This document shows positions 1-9,071 of a stretch of DNA of 64,000 nt, piece after piece. Within the stretch, counting starts at the first letter, position 1. The number at the start of each line of letters is the position of its first letter. The translations under genes and the position numbers were made by a program. Under the pieces are notes generated by a model, which saw only the letters and a list, made by a program, of their open reading frames with translations, did not search any database and was not told the DNA's origin. Origin of the DNA: Actinopolyspora saharensis (lineage in GTDB: Bacteria > Actinomycetota > Actinomycetes > Mycobacteriales > Pseudonocardiaceae); assembly GCF_900100925.1 (NCBI RefSeq), contig NZ_FNKO01000001.1, positions 1,922,001 through 1,986,000 of the forward strand. Direction: 5' to 3'.

Positions 1-3000
1 TGACCGTTCTTGTTGAGCTTGCGCTGGATCCCGGAGATCATCCCCGCGACGCGGATCTGCGGCTCCTTGCCGTCCTTGCCCCCGGAGAAGGAGCGTTCCC
101 CGCCGACCAGCTCCGCGATCCCGGTGTCCTGGTACGGGGCGAGCAGCTTGTGCGCCCCGTCCAGGGGGTGCGCCGAGACGTACAGTCCCAGCATCTCCCG
201 CTCGTAGGCCAACAGCTGCTTGCGCGGCCACTCCTCCTCGGAGAAGGTCAGGTGCGCCAGCGGGGAGCTCTCCGAGGCTGCGTCGTCGCTCGAAGCGGGG
301 CCGAACAGGTCGAACTGCCCGGCTGCCTGCTGGCGCTTCAGGGCCAGCACCGCGTCCACGGCGGACTCGTGCTGCTCGGTCAGCCCCATCCTGGTGTGCC
401 CGAGCGAGTCGAACGCCCCCGCCTTGATCAACGACTCGACCACGCGCTTGTTGCAGGCCACCGTCTCGGACTTGTCCAGGAAGTCCTGGAACGAGGTGTA
501 GCGTCCCTGCTCCTCGCGCACCCGGCAGATCGAGGAGACCACGTTGGAGCCGACGTTGCGCACCGCGCTGAGCCCGAAACGCACGTCCCTGCCGACGGCG
601 GTGAACGTGTCCCTGGAGTCGTTGACGTCCGGCGAGAGCACCCGCACGTCCATCCGGCGGCACTCGGAAAGGTAGACGGCCATCTTGTCCTTGTTGTCCC
701 CGTTGGCCGTGAGCAGCGCGGCCATGTACTCGGCGGGGTAGTTGGCCTTCAGGTAGGCGGTCCAGTAGGCCACCAGGGCGTAGCCCGCCGCGTGGGACTT
801 GTTGAACGCGTAACCGGCGAACGGCAGCACCGTGGTCCACAGCGCGTTGATCGCTTCCTCGCTGTAGCCGTTGCCCGACATGCCGGAGTGGAACCGGACG
901 TACTCCTCGTCCAGCACCTCCTTCTTCTTCTTGCCCATGGCCCGGCGCAGGATGTCGGCTTGTCCGAGGCTGTAGTCGGCCACCTTCTGCGCGATGGCCA
1001 TGATCTGCTCCTGGTAGACGATCAACCCGTAGGTCTCGGCCAGGATGTCGCGCAACGGCTCCTCGAGCTCGGGGTGGATGGGCTCGATCGGTTTGCGACC
1101 GTTCTTGCGGTCGGCGTAGTCCAGGTGCGCGTTGACCTCCATCGGCCCCGGCCTGTACAGGGCGTTGGCCGCGACGATGTCGGTGAACTCGGTGGGGCGC
1201 AGCCGCTTGAGCAACTCGCGCATCCCGCCGCCCTCGAGCTGGAAGACGCCCAGGCTCTCACCCCGCGCCAGCAGGGCGTAGGTGTTGGGATCGTCGAGCG
1301 CCAGCTTCGAGAGGTCTATTTCCAGGTCGTGGTTGATGCGCACGGACTGCAGGGCGTCCCCGAGGATCGTCAGGTTCGACAACCCCAAGAAGTCCATCTT
1401 GAGCAGGCCGATGGCCTCACAGCTCGGGTAGTCCCACCCCGTGATGATCGAACCGTCGTCGCGCATCCACAGCGGGACCGTGCCCATGAGCGGCTGGGAG
1501 GACAGGATCACCGCGCAGGCGTGCACGCCTGCGTTGCGGATCAGACCCTCCAGCCCGCGCGCGGTGGAGAAGATCTGCGCCACGGACTGGTCGCTCTCGA
1601 TCAGCCCGCGCACCTCGGCCGCTTCCGCGTAGCGCTCGTGCTCGGGGTCGACGATCCCCTCGAGCGGGATGTCCTTGGCCGCCACCGGGGCGGGCAGCGC
1701 CTTGGAGATCTTCTCCGCGATCGCGAAGCCCGGCTGGCCGTGGTGCACCCGCGCGGCGTCCTTCAACGCCGCCTTGGTCTTGATCTTGCCGAAGGTGATG
1801 ACCTGCGCGACCTTGTCCCGCCCGTACTTGTCGTTGGCGTACTGCAGCACCTCGTCGCGCCTGCGGTCGTCGAAGTCGAGGTCGATGTCGGGCGGGGAGT
1901 CGCGCTCCGGGTTCAGGAACCGCTCGAAGATCAGCCCGTGGGCGATCGGGTCCAGATCGGTGATGTGCAGCACGTAGGCCAGCAGCGAACCCGCTGCCGA
2001 ACCACGTCCCGGCCCCACGTGGATGTTCTCCGACTTCGCCCAGCGGGTGACGTCGCCGACCACGAGGAAGTAGGCGCAGTACCCCTTGGTGTCCAGCACG
2101 TCGATCTCGAGCCGGAGCCGCTCCCTGTAGTCCTCGCTGACCCCCTCGGGGAAGCGGGTCGGCAGGTAGTGCTCGACCTCGGCCGCCAGCGCATCCCGCT
2201 CGGTGGTTCCTGCCTCGACCGTCACGCGCGGCATCCTGTCGGAGTAGGTCCAGACCTCCTCGTAGGATTCGACCAGCTCGCTCACCAGCAGCGTGTTGTC
2301 CGCCGCCCCGGGGACCTCCTCGTCCCAGTACTCCCGCATCTCCGCGGACGACTTGAGGTAGTAGCCGTCACCGTTGAACTGGAACCGGTTCTCGTCGTGG
2401 AGGGTCTTGCCGGACTGCACGCACAGCAGCGCGCCGTGCGACTCGGCCTGGTCGACCGTCACGTAGTGACTGTCGTTGGTGGCCACCGGTTTGAGGTCCA
2501 GCTCCTTGCCGATCTTGAGCAGGTTCTCGCGAACGGAACGCTCGATGACCAGGCCGTGGTCCATCAACTCGAGGAAGAAGTTCTCCGCGCCGAAGATGTC
2601 CTTGTAGTCGGAGGCGGCCTGCAGGGCCTCCTTGTACTGGCCCAGTCGCAGCCGGGTCTGCACCTCTCCCGAGGGACACCCGGTGGTGGCGATGATCCCC
2701 TCGGCGTACTCGGAGATCAGCTCGCGGTCCATCCTGGGTTTGCGGTACTGGCCCTCGAAGGAGGCCCGGCTGGACAGGGTGAACAGGTTGCGCAACCCGA
2801 CCGAGTTGCGCGCCCACATGGTCATGTGCGTGTAGGCGCCGGCGCCGGAGACGTCACCGCCCTCACCGAACTCGTCGATGCTGCGCTGCTTGGCCTCACC
2901 CCAGAAAACCGGCTTCTTGTGGTACCTGCTCTGCGGAGCGACGTAGGCCTCGATGCCGATGATCGGCTTGATCCCGGCCTTCTTGGCCTGCTGGTAGAAC

Positions 3001-3155
3001 TCGTCGGCCCCGAACATGTTTCCGTGGTCGGTCATCGCGACCGCGGGCATCTCCAGACGTTTGGCCTCGGAGAACAGGGCCCCCATCTTCGCCGCGCCGT
3101 CCAACATCGAGTACTCGGTGTGCACGTGCAGGTGAACGAACGAATCGGAGGACAC
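1..3155 (-). CDS. dnaE: DNA polymerase III alpha subunit, C-terminal end outside window
   Basis: This is the replicative DNA polymerase catalytic subunit. About 1051 residues are present of roughly 1180 usual for the family; the 3' end runs off the left edge of the window. The start is GTG at 3155 behind an AGGGGAG ribosome site. The N-terminus carries a PHP domain (HLHVHTEYS), and the palm holds the catalytic aspartate motif [15 protein letters not shown]. The last visible residues ([16 protein letters not shown]) match the start of the C-terminal OB fold. It belongs to the DnaE1 type, since no error-prone DnaE2 companions are nearby. It stands alone and is transcribed away from the Pro-rich gene. 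Identification is firm. Confidence 0.97.
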   Translation of the reverse strand, partial: MSSDSFVHLHVHTEYSMLDGAAKMGALFSEAKRLEMPAVAMTDHGNMFGADEFYQQAKKAGIKPIIGIEAYVAPQSRYHKKPVFWGEAKQRSIDEFGEGGDVSGAGAYTHMTMWARNSVGLRNLFTLSSRASFEGQYRKPRMDRELISEYAEGIIATTGCPSGEVQTRLRLGQYKEALQAASDYKDIFGAENFFLELMDHGLVIERSVRENLLKIGKELDLKPVATNDSHYVTVDQAESHGALLCVQSGKTLHDENRFQFNGDGYYLKSSAEMREYWDEEVPGAADNTLLVSELVESYEEVWTYSDRMPRVTVEAGTTERDALAAEVEHYLPTRFPEGVSEDYRERLRLEIDVLDTKGYCAYFLVVGDVTRWAKSENIHVGPGRGSAAGSLLAYVLHITDLDPIAHGLIFERFLNPERDSPPDIDLDFDDRRRDEVLQYANDKYGRDKVAQVITFGKIKTKAALKDAARVHHGQPGFAIAEKISKALPAPVAAKDIPLEGIVDPEHERYAEAAEVRGLIESDQSVAQIFSTARGLEGLIRNAGVHACAVILSSQPLMGTVPLWMRDDGSIITGWDYPSCEAIGLLKMDFLGLSNLTILGDALQSVRINHDLEIDLSKLALDDPNTYALLARGESLGVFQLEGGGMRELLKRLRPTEFTDIVAANALYRPGPMEVNAHLDYADRKNGRKPIEPIHPELEEPLRDILAETYGLIVYQEQIMAIAQKVADYSLGQADILRRAMGKKKKEVLDEEYVRFHSGMSGNGYSEEAINALWTTVLPFAGYAFNKSHAAGYALVAYWTAYLKANYPAEYMAALLTANGDNKDKMAVYLSECRRMDVRVLSPDVNDSRDTFTAVGRDVRFGLSAVRNVGSNVVSSICRVREEQGRYTSFQDFLDKSETVACNKRVVESLIKAGAFDSLGHTRMGLTEQHESAVDAVLALKRQQAAGQFDLFGPASSDDAASESSPLAHLTFSEEEWPRKQLLAYEREMLGLYVSAHPLDGAHKLLAPYQDTGIAELVGGERSFSGGKDGKEPQIRVAGMISGIQRKLNKNG

Positions 3156-3456
3156 GGCGAATCTCCCCTTCGCGAGCAACACGACGCAAATCAATGCTGT
3201 GACCGGGAAGAACAGTTACCCGGCCGGACGAAAAACCGGCGCGATCGGCAACCTCGCTCCTGCGACGGGAGGTGGTTGGACGCCGTGCCCCAAGCCTAGT
3301 CCAGCGCCCCGCTCGAGCGGGGCCCTGCCCCCTGGCGCGTCGTCCCTCCCTCGCAGGCCGCACCGGCCGACCTCGGCCGAGCACCCGATCACCCCTGCGG
3401 AGCGGACCGACACCACGGGGAGAACGCTGTCGATCAGGCGGGTAGCGTGGCCGGAT
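3156..3456. other. Divergent intergenic region, dnaE / Pro-rich gene
   Basis: This stretch of about 300 bp separates two divergently transcribed genes and should hold both promoters. An open frame runs through it upstream of the Pro-rich gene, but its translation is low-complexity and lacks a ribosome site. I see no RNA gene. Confidence 0.5.
3443..3448 (+). promoter_or_regulatory. Candidate -10 box of a leaderless promoter
   Basis: TAGCGT lies 8 bp before the GTG start at 3457, and there is no convincing ribosome site. The geometry fits an actinobacterial leaderless transcript. It is used here to choose the start of the following gene. Confidence 0.4.
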
Positions 3457-4551
3457 GTGGCTGGACCGGATCCCGTGGATGTACACCTGCTGAACGCCGT
3501 CGCCGAAACAGGCCGGGTGGCGGTGCACGAACTCGCCGCTCATCTCGGAATGGACGTGCGGGACGTGGCCGCGCGACTGGCCGCGCTGTCCACGACCGGG
3601 CTGCCGCTCGTGGTCGGCGTGGAATGCGACCCGAACGGAATTCGCAACGCTCTGGCCGCAGCGGGTGCGCAGCCGATGCAGTACCCCGCAGCCCCGCAGG
3701 CTCCGGGCCAACCGAGCGGGAACTACCCGGCCCCGCCCGTGGCCGGGGGAAACCCGGGCATGGGGGGTCCTCCACCGCAGCCACCCCACCAGTCCGGGCA
3801 GCACAGCGGGAACCACCCGGTCTACGGAGGGCCGAGCGGCCCCTACCCACCGCAGAGCGGCCCGTACCCCGCACCCGTCCCACCTGCGCAGGCACCCCAG
3901 CCTCCGCAGGGCGGCGCACCTCCGCCCCAGCAAGCACCGCCCCAATCCCCGGCTCCGCAGAACCCCCCACCTGGACAACCACCGCAGTGGCCCGCGGGCT
4001 CACAACCCGGCCAGGCCCCTCCACCGGGCGCACCGGCTGGGTGGGGACCCCCCGGTTCCGCCTCCTGGACCAGGGCTGACCAGCCGAGCTCCGCGGGCAG
4101 CGCGGCACCTCAACAACCATCCGTCCCCCGTTCGGGGAAGGTGGGGACCAAGCTCGAGGGGGTCGGCCCCGGCGGGGAACCGGTGTCCGTCCTGCTGGTC
4201 GAAGTGGTGGATCCGGCCGACTTCCTGTTCAGCGCGGCAGGGCACACCCTCGCCGAGGGCGAGCGCGCCGTCGTCGTGCACACCGAGCTGACCAACCGGG
4301 GATCCACGGTTTACGACGCTCCGCCCGATGCGAACCTGGTCCTGGTCACCACGCAGGGTTCACCCGTTTCCAAGGCGTCGGCCTCGCTGTCCTCCCGCCC
4401 CCCGCACAGCTCCGGCGTGTCCCCCGGCGAGACGGGCGGTGGGCACACCGTCTTCGTGCTCCCCGAGGACACCGAGTTGAGCACGGTCGAGTGGTCACCG
4501 CGGCCCGATCCGGGCCCCAACTCGCTGACCTGGGACATCTCGGACCTCTGA
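3457..4551 (+). CDS. Pro/Gln-rich protein with helix-turn-helix-like N-terminus and DUF4352-like C-terminus
   Basis: The protein is about 364 residues and its function is unknown. The first ~70 residues (LLNAVAETGRVAVHELAAHL and on) resemble an AsnC-type winged helix. Residues ~75–220 are low-complexity Pro/Gln/Gly repeats (PPQ, SGPYP). The last ~140 residues form a beta-rich domain (VLLVEVVDPADF, VVVHTELTNRGSTVYD) like the DUF4352 immunoglobulin-like fold. No signal peptide or membrane helix is visible, so the protein is probably cytoplasmic. The start is GTG 3457, picked because of the TAGCGT box 8 bp upstream; GTG 3475 is an alternative. A DNA-binding role is only an inference from the N-terminus. 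Confidence 0.75.
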   Translation: MAGPDPVDVHLLNAVAETGRVAVHELAAHLGMDVRDVAARLAALSTTGLPLVVGVECDPNGIRNALAAAGAQPMQYPAAPQAPGQPSGNYPAPPVAGGNPGMGGPPPQPPHQSGQHSGNHPVYGGPSGPYPPQSGPYPAPVPPAQAPQPPQGGAPPPQQAPPQSPAPQNPPPGQPPQWPAGSQPGQAPPPGAPAGWGPPGSASWTRADQPSSAGSAAPQQPSVPRSGKVGTKLEGVGPGGEPVSVLLVEVVDPADFLFSAAGHTLAEGERAVVVHTELTNRGSTVYDAPPDANLVLVTTQGSPVSKASASLSSRPPHSSGVSPGETGGGHTVFVLPEDTELSTVEWSPRPDPGPNSLTWDISDL

Positions 4552-4728
4552 GCTCCGGGCGGTGCCTCCGGGACGGGGCGGAGCCACGTGAGCGGCGCGG
4601 AACCCCTCGGGGCGAGTGCCGCCCCTCGCCCGGGGGTGGGCTCGGGGACATCCCCGATGACGCGGGGCCGGTCCACCGCTACCGTCGGAAAAGCCTCATC
4701 CCCGAAAGGACCACAGGAATGTGATCGT

Positions 4729-5406
4729 GTGGACGCCGTCGAAATCGCGCAGAACGTCATGGGCTCCCCGTGGCTCTACCTGGCGATTTACGTGTTCGTG
4801 GCCATCGACGGATTCTTCCCGACCATCCCGGGGGAAGCTCTGGTCGTCACTTCCGGGGTGTTCGCCGCTTCCGGCCAGCCCGAACTCCCCCTCGTCGTGC
4901 TCGTGGCCGCCGCGGGCGGAGTCACCGGGGACCACGTCTCCTACGGCATCGGGCGGCTGGCCGGCAGCCGACTCCTGGAACGAATGCGCCCCGGAACGCG
5001 CAAGCGCAAACCGTTCGACTGGGCCGTGCGGACGCTGCGCCAACGCGGCGGCTCGGTCCTGATCGTCTGCCGGTTCGTCCCCGGATGCCGCACAGCCGCG
5101 ACCCTGACCACGGGAAGCGTGCGCTTCCCGCTCCCGTCCTTCGCCGGATTCAGCAGCCTGGGCGGCCTGTGCTGGGCGAGCTACTTCACCATGGTCGGCT
5201 ATCTGGGCGGGATCACCTTCCGGGAGCACCCGCTGCTCGGTGTCCTGCTGGGCATCGCCCTCGCCGTTCTGCTCGCGGGAGCCGTCGAGGGCACCAGGAG
5301 CGTGCGGCAGCGCCGGGCGGGAAGGGGACACGACGCCCCCACCGACGAAACACCCGGGAAACCGCCTCCGGATCCCCTCCGTGAGGGCGCCGAGAAAATT
5401 CAGTGA
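4729..5406 (+). CDS. DedA family integral membrane protein
   Basis: This 225-residue protein is of the DedA/VTT (SNARE-associated Golgi) family. These are membrane proteins implicated in lipid flipping and envelope homeostasis. Typical parts are the re-entrant N-terminal segment ([16 protein letters not shown]), the [13 protein letters not shown] loop, and the conserved Arg-containing motif [17 protein letters not shown]-terminal helix and a charged, Pro-rich tail follow. The start is GTG 4729 behind AGGAA. The gene converges on the pseudouridine synthase gene and their 3' ends overlap by 7 bp. The substrate cannot be told from sequence. Confidence 0.9.
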   Translation: MDAVEIAQNVMGSPWLYLAIYVFVAIDGFFPTIPGEALVVTSGVFAASGQPELPLVVLVAAAGGVTGDHVSYGIGRLAGSRLLERMRPGTRKRKPFDWAVRTLRQRGGSVLIVCRFVPGCRTAATLTTGSVRFPLPSFAGFSSLGGLCWASYFTMVGYLGGITFREHPLLGVLLGIALAVLLAGAVEGTRSVRQRRAGRGHDAPTDETPGKPPPDPLREGAEKIQ

Positions 5407-6332
5407 TCCTGGGCGCGCAGCTCGTCCAGAGCGTGTTGCAGATCGGCGGGATAGGCGCTGTCGAAGGTGACCCGCCCGCCGTGGCCCGGATGTTCGAAGA
5501 CCAGCGAATAGGCGTGCAGCCACTGGCGCGTTAGTTCGAGTCGCTGCGCGAGGACGGGGTCGGCTCCGTAGGTGAGGTCCCCGACGCAGGGGTGCCGCAC
5601 CGCTGAGAAGTGCACCCGAATCTGATGGGTGCGCCCGGTCTCCAACTTCACGTCCACCAGTGAGGCCGCCCGGAACGCCTCCACGATCTCGTAGTGCGTG
5701 ACGCTGGGCTTGCCCTCCGCGACCACCGCGAACTTGTAGTCGTGCCGAGGGTGCCGATCGATCGGCGCGTCGATGGTCCCCTTGCTCGGATCGGGGTGGC
5801 CCTGCACCAGCGCGTGGTAGTGCTTGTCCACGGTGCGCTCCTTGAACGCGCGCTTGAGCACCGAATAGGCGTGGTCGGATTTGGCCAGGACCATGACCCC
5901 GGTGGTACCCGCGTCCAGCCGGTGCACCACCCCCTGGCGCTCCGGCGGTCCGGAGTTCGCGAGCTTGATCCCCGCAGCGGCCAGCCCGCCCAGCACGGTC
6001 GGCCCCTCCCATCCGGGACTGGGGTGCACCGCCACTCCGATGGGCTTGTTCACCACCACGATGTCGTCGTCCTCGTGCACCACCGTCAGCCCCTCGACCG
6101 GGACGGGAACCACCGCGGCCGGTTCCTCGCTCTCGGGCAACCGCACCTCCAGCCAGGACCCGGCCAGCAGGCGGTCCGACTTGCCGACCGGGGAGCCGTC
6201 CAGCTCCACGTCGTCGGACTCGGCCAGCGCGGCGACCGCGCTGCGGGACATCCCCAGTAGTTTGGCCAGTCCCGAATCGACCCGCATACCGTCCAGGCCG
6301 TCCGGAACAGGCAGCGTTCGCAGGTCACTCAA
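5400..6332 (-). CDS. RluA/RluD-family pseudouridine synthase
   Basis: This 310-residue enzyme isomerises uridine to pseudouridine in RNA, most likely 23S rRNA. An S4-like RNA-binding domain ([20 protein letters not shown]) occupies the first ~70 residues. The catalytic motif HRLDAGTTG carries the nucleophilic Asp, and RTHQIRVHF is the second family signature. The ATG start at 6332 overlaps the lspA stop by 4 bp (ATGA), so the two genes are almost certainly co-translated. The lspA–rluA pair is conserved in actinobacteria. The exact target position in the RNA cannot be assigned. Confidence 0.93.
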   Translation of the reverse strand: MSDLRTLPVPDGLDGMRVDSGLAKLLGMSRSAVAALAESDDVELDGSPVGKSDRLLAGSWLEVRLPESEEPAAVVPVPVEGLTVVHEDDDIVVVNKPIGVAVHPSPGWEGPTVLGGLAAAGIKLANSGPPERQGVVHRLDAGTTGVMVLAKSDHAYSVLKRAFKERTVDKHYHALVQGHPDPSKGTIDAPIDRHPRHDYKFAVVAEGKPSVTHYEIVEAFRAASLVDVKLETGRTHQIRVHFSAVRHPCVGDLTYGADPVLAQRLELTRQWLHAYSLVFEHPGHGGRVTFDSAYPADLQHALDELRAQDH

Positions 6333-7048
6333 GATTTTTCCTCACCGTCACCGCGTTCCGGATCGGTGGCGCCGGAACGCTCCGACTCCGCATCGCTGTC
6401 CTCGCGTTCGACCGTCCCCGCGCCGCCTCCGTCCGTGTCCTCGTCCGCGGAGTCCCGGGACTTCTTCCGCTGCACGGTCCCGTCGTAGTCGTAGCCGAGC
6501 AGCGCGAGCAGCACGATGAGCACACCGCCGCAGACGATCCCCGAGTCGGCCAGGTTGAAAACCGGCCAGACGCTGCCGTCCGGGGCCAGCACCGACAGGA
6601 AGTCGATCACGTGGCCGCGCAGGGGCCCCGGTTCCCGGAAGATCCGGTCCGCCAGGTTGCCGGTGGCTCCGCCGAGGATGAGACCGATGCCGACGGCCCA
6701 CCCCTTCGACCGGAGCTTGGGCGCGAACCAGATGATGACCCCGATCACCACTATCGCCAGCAGTGCGAGCACCCAGGTGAGCCCGGTGGCGATGCTGAAG
6801 GCCGCCCCGGGGTTGCGGAAGAGCACCAGGTAGAGCGCTCCACCGAACAGCTCCACCGGTGGCTGTCCCTCGAGTCGCGCTATCGCCAGCGACTTGGTGA
6901 CCACGTCCAGCCCGAGCAGTGCCAGGGCTATCCCGAACAGCAGCCCCAACAGCCGCCAGCGGGGTGACTTCCGCGGGACGGCGGAATCCGCCCGTGCCGT
7001 GCGCTCCTCGGAAGACGTCGAGTCGGATCGGCGGCGCTCATCGCTCAC
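6329..7048 (-). CDS. lspA: Lipoprotein signal peptidase (signal peptidase II)
   Basis: LspA is a membrane aspartyl protease that cleaves signal peptides from diacylglyceryl-modified prolipoproteins. The 239-residue form has four hydrophobic segments and the two catalytic Asp motifs GNLADRIFR and FNLADSGI. The N-terminal ~35 residues and the C-terminal ~55 residues are hydrophilic, charged extensions (for example [19 protein letters not shown]) that are longer than in classical LspA. The start GTG 7048 is chosen for its GGGGAG ribosome site; an upstream in-frame start at 7081 has none. It overlaps the downstream pseudouridine synthase gene by 4 bp. Confidence 0.93.
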   Translation of the reverse strand: MSDERRRSDSTSSEERTARADSAVPRKSPRWRLLGLLFGIALALLGLDVVTKSLAIARLEGQPPVELFGGALYLVLFRNPGAAFSIATGLTWVLALLAIVVIGVIIWFAPKLRSKGWAVGIGLILGGATGNLADRIFREPGPLRGHVIDFLSVLAPDGSVWPVFNLADSGIVCGGVLIVLLALLGYDYDGTVQRKKSRDSADEDTDGGGAGTVEREDSDAESERSGATDPERGDGEEKS

Positions 7049-7146
7049 ACGACCATTCTCCCCGACCGGGTGGCGACGCACTCAGCAGGCCGCCACCACG
7101 CGCCGGCTCGACGCCGACCGGGCCTGCCCGGACCGCTCCCGAGGGC

Positions 7147-7250
7147 TCAGGGGCGGGTCAGCACCAGTGGCCCCTCCTCCGTCACCACCACGGTGTGCTC
7201 GGAGTGGGCCGTGCGCGAGCCGTCCGCGGACCGAACCAGCCGGGAAATCC
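7147..7250 (-). pseudogene. C-terminal remnant of a methionine aminopeptidase gene
   Basis: The minus strand encodes LVRSADGSRTAHSEHTVVVT and then EEGPLVLTRP before a stop at 7147. This is the last ~30 residues of type I methionine aminopeptidase, including the conserved His/Glu-bearing AHSEHTVVVT strand. Upstream in all three frames I find none of the other MetAP domains or metal ligands before gnd begins. The gene therefore seems to have lost its 5' ~85%. An intact copy is expected elsewhere in the genome. Confidence 0.65.
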
Positions 7251-7451
7251 CCACCGCGGCTCCCGCGGGCCGGACCGCGCGCTGACCGACCGATCGAGTC
7301 CGCGGCCTCCTCCCCGCCCCGCACGTCCTGTCGCACTGCGCACAGCTCCGGAATGAGCTAGTCAGTCCGGGGAACATTCCACCGGGTCGGCGACGTTGCT
7401 CCTCGGGATCTCCGCACTGCTGCATCCGGAACGGGAACGAACGGAGCACAC

Positions 7452-8885
7452 ATGAGCGACAAGGCACAGATCGGCGTCACCGGACTGGCGGTCATGGGCC
7501 GCAACCTGGCGCGCAATCTCGCCCGCAACGGCCACCGCGTCGCGGTGCACAACAGGCGCCGCGAGCGCACCGACGAACTGATGGAGCAGTTCGGCTCGGA
7601 GGGAGAGTTCGTACCGAGCTACTCGCTGCGCGAACTGATCGACTCCCTGGAACGCCCGCGCCGCATCGTGGTGATGGTCAAGGCCGGAGGCCCCACCGAC
7701 GCGGTGATCGAGGAACTGGTCCCGATGCTGGACCGCGAGGACATCGTCATCGACGCGGGCAACGCCAACTTCGAGGACACCCTGCGCCGTGAGTCCGCCC
7801 TGGCCGAACGGGGCGTGCGCTTCGTCGGAACCGGGGTCTCCGGCGGCGAGGAGGGCGCGCTGCACGGTCCCAGCATCATGCCCGGCGGCTCGGCGAGCGC
7901 CTACCGCGAGCTGGAACCGATCCTGCGCTCGATCGCGGCCGACGTCGACGGCACCCCGTGCGTCACACACGTGGGCGAAAACGGTGCGGGACACTTCGTC
8001 AAGATGGTGCACAACGGCATCGAGTACGCCGACATGCAGCTCATCGCCGAGACCTACGACCTGCTGCGCGGAGTGCTCGGACGCGGCCCGGGCGAGATCG
8101 CCGAGACCTTCCGCGAGTTCGACCGCGGGCGTCTGGACTCCTACCTGATCGGGATCACCGCCGAGGTGCTCGACCACACCGACCCCCGAACCGGCCGCCC
8201 CTTCGTGGACGTCGTGCTCGATCAGGCCGAGCAGAAGGGGACCGGGCGCTGGACCGTGCAGAACGCGCTCGAGCTGGCCAGTCCGGTCAGCGGCATAGCC
8301 GAAGCGGTCTTCGCCCGCTCGATGTCCGGGCAGGTGCAGCTGCGCCAGGCGGGCAGGGACCTTCCCGGGCCGTCCACCCCGGCCGAACGCCCCGATCCCG
8401 AGCAGTTCGTCGCCGACGTGGAACAGGCGCTGTACGCCTCGAAGATCGTCGCCTACGCGCAGGGCTTCAACCAGATCCGGGCGGGAAGCGAAAACTACGG
8501 CTGGAACATCGACTACGGAGCAGTGGCCACGATCTGGCGCGGCGGCTGCATCATCAGGGCGAAGTTCCTCGACCGCATCCGCGCCGCCTACGACCAGAAC
8601 CCGGAGCTGCCCAGCCTGCTCGGCGACGAGGACTTCCGGCGGGCCCTCGAGCAGGCCCAGGACTCGTGGCGACGCGTGGTGGCCACCGCGACCTCCCTCG
8701 GCATCCCCGTGCCCGGGATATCGGCCGCGTTGTCCTACTACGACACCGTTCGAGCCGAGCGACTGCCCGCCGCGCTGATCCAGGGACAGCGGGACTACTT
8801 CGGCGCGCACACCTACCGGCGCACCGACGTCGACGGGGTGTTCCACACGGAGTGGGCGGGTGACCGCTCCGAGCACGAGGCCTGA
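7452..8885 (+). CDS. gnd: 6-phosphogluconate dehydrogenase (decarboxylating)
   Basis: Gnd catalyses the NADP-dependent oxidative decarboxylation of 6-phosphogluconate to ribulose 5-phosphate in the pentose phosphate pathway. The protein has 477 residues, the length of the long dimeric form. The dinucleotide-binding turn GVTGLAVMGRNLA is at the N-terminus. The substrate motifs GVSGGEEGALHGPSIMPGG and KMVHNGIEYADMQ follow, the latter with the catalytic Lys, and the C-terminal helical domain is complete. The start is ATG 7452 after GGAG. It is monocistronic, preceded by the MetAP remnant and followed by a strong hairpin. Confidence 0.97.
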   Translation: MSDKAQIGVTGLAVMGRNLARNLARNGHRVAVHNRRRERTDELMEQFGSEGEFVPSYSLRELIDSLERPRRIVVMVKAGGPTDAVIEELVPMLDREDIVIDAGNANFEDTLRRESALAERGVRFVGTGVSGGEEGALHGPSIMPGGSASAYRELEPILRSIAADVDGTPCVTHVGENGAGHFVKMVHNGIEYADMQLIAETYDLLRGVLGRGPGEIAETFREFDRGRLDSYLIGITAEVLDHTDPRTGRPFVDVVLDQAEQKGTGRWTVQNALELASPVSGIAEAVFARSMSGQVQLRQAGRDLPGPSTPAERPDPEQFVADVEQALYASKIVAYAQGFNQIRAGSENYGWNIDYGAVATIWRGGCIIRAKFLDRIRAAYDQNPELPSLLGDEDFRRALEQAQDSWRRVVATATSLGIPVPGISAALSYYDTVRAERLPAALIQGQRDYFGAHTYRRTDVDGVFHTEWAGDRSEHEA

Positions 8886-8901
8886 GCGGACAACGCCCGG
8901 C

Positions 8902-8945
8902 GGGGGCGCACCGGGGCGGAGGAGCGCTCCGCCCGGCGCGCCCCC
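8902..8945. terminator. Nested hairpin between convergent gnd and ileS
   Basis: An outer stem GGGGCGC/GCGCCCC encloses an inner stem GGGCGGA/TCCGCCC, only 16 bp past the gnd stop. There is no U-tract. It fits a bidirectional GC-rich terminator for the two converging genes. Confidence 0.55.
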
Positions 8946-9071
8946 TCGGTGCTGCTCGTCCGAGCTATCCCGACGCGAAGGGCATCCGAACGCCCGCGCG
9001 CGGGGTTCGGCGAGCGGGGCGCACCGCCGCCGGACGACCGGAACGGACCGCGTCCCCGCTCGCCTCCGGGA

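Noticed and set aside
150..3299. Long plus-strand open frame opposite dnaE
   Set aside because: It is antisense to a clear DnaE. Its translation is rich in V/H/R/G without domains, as expected for a GC-rich shadow frame.
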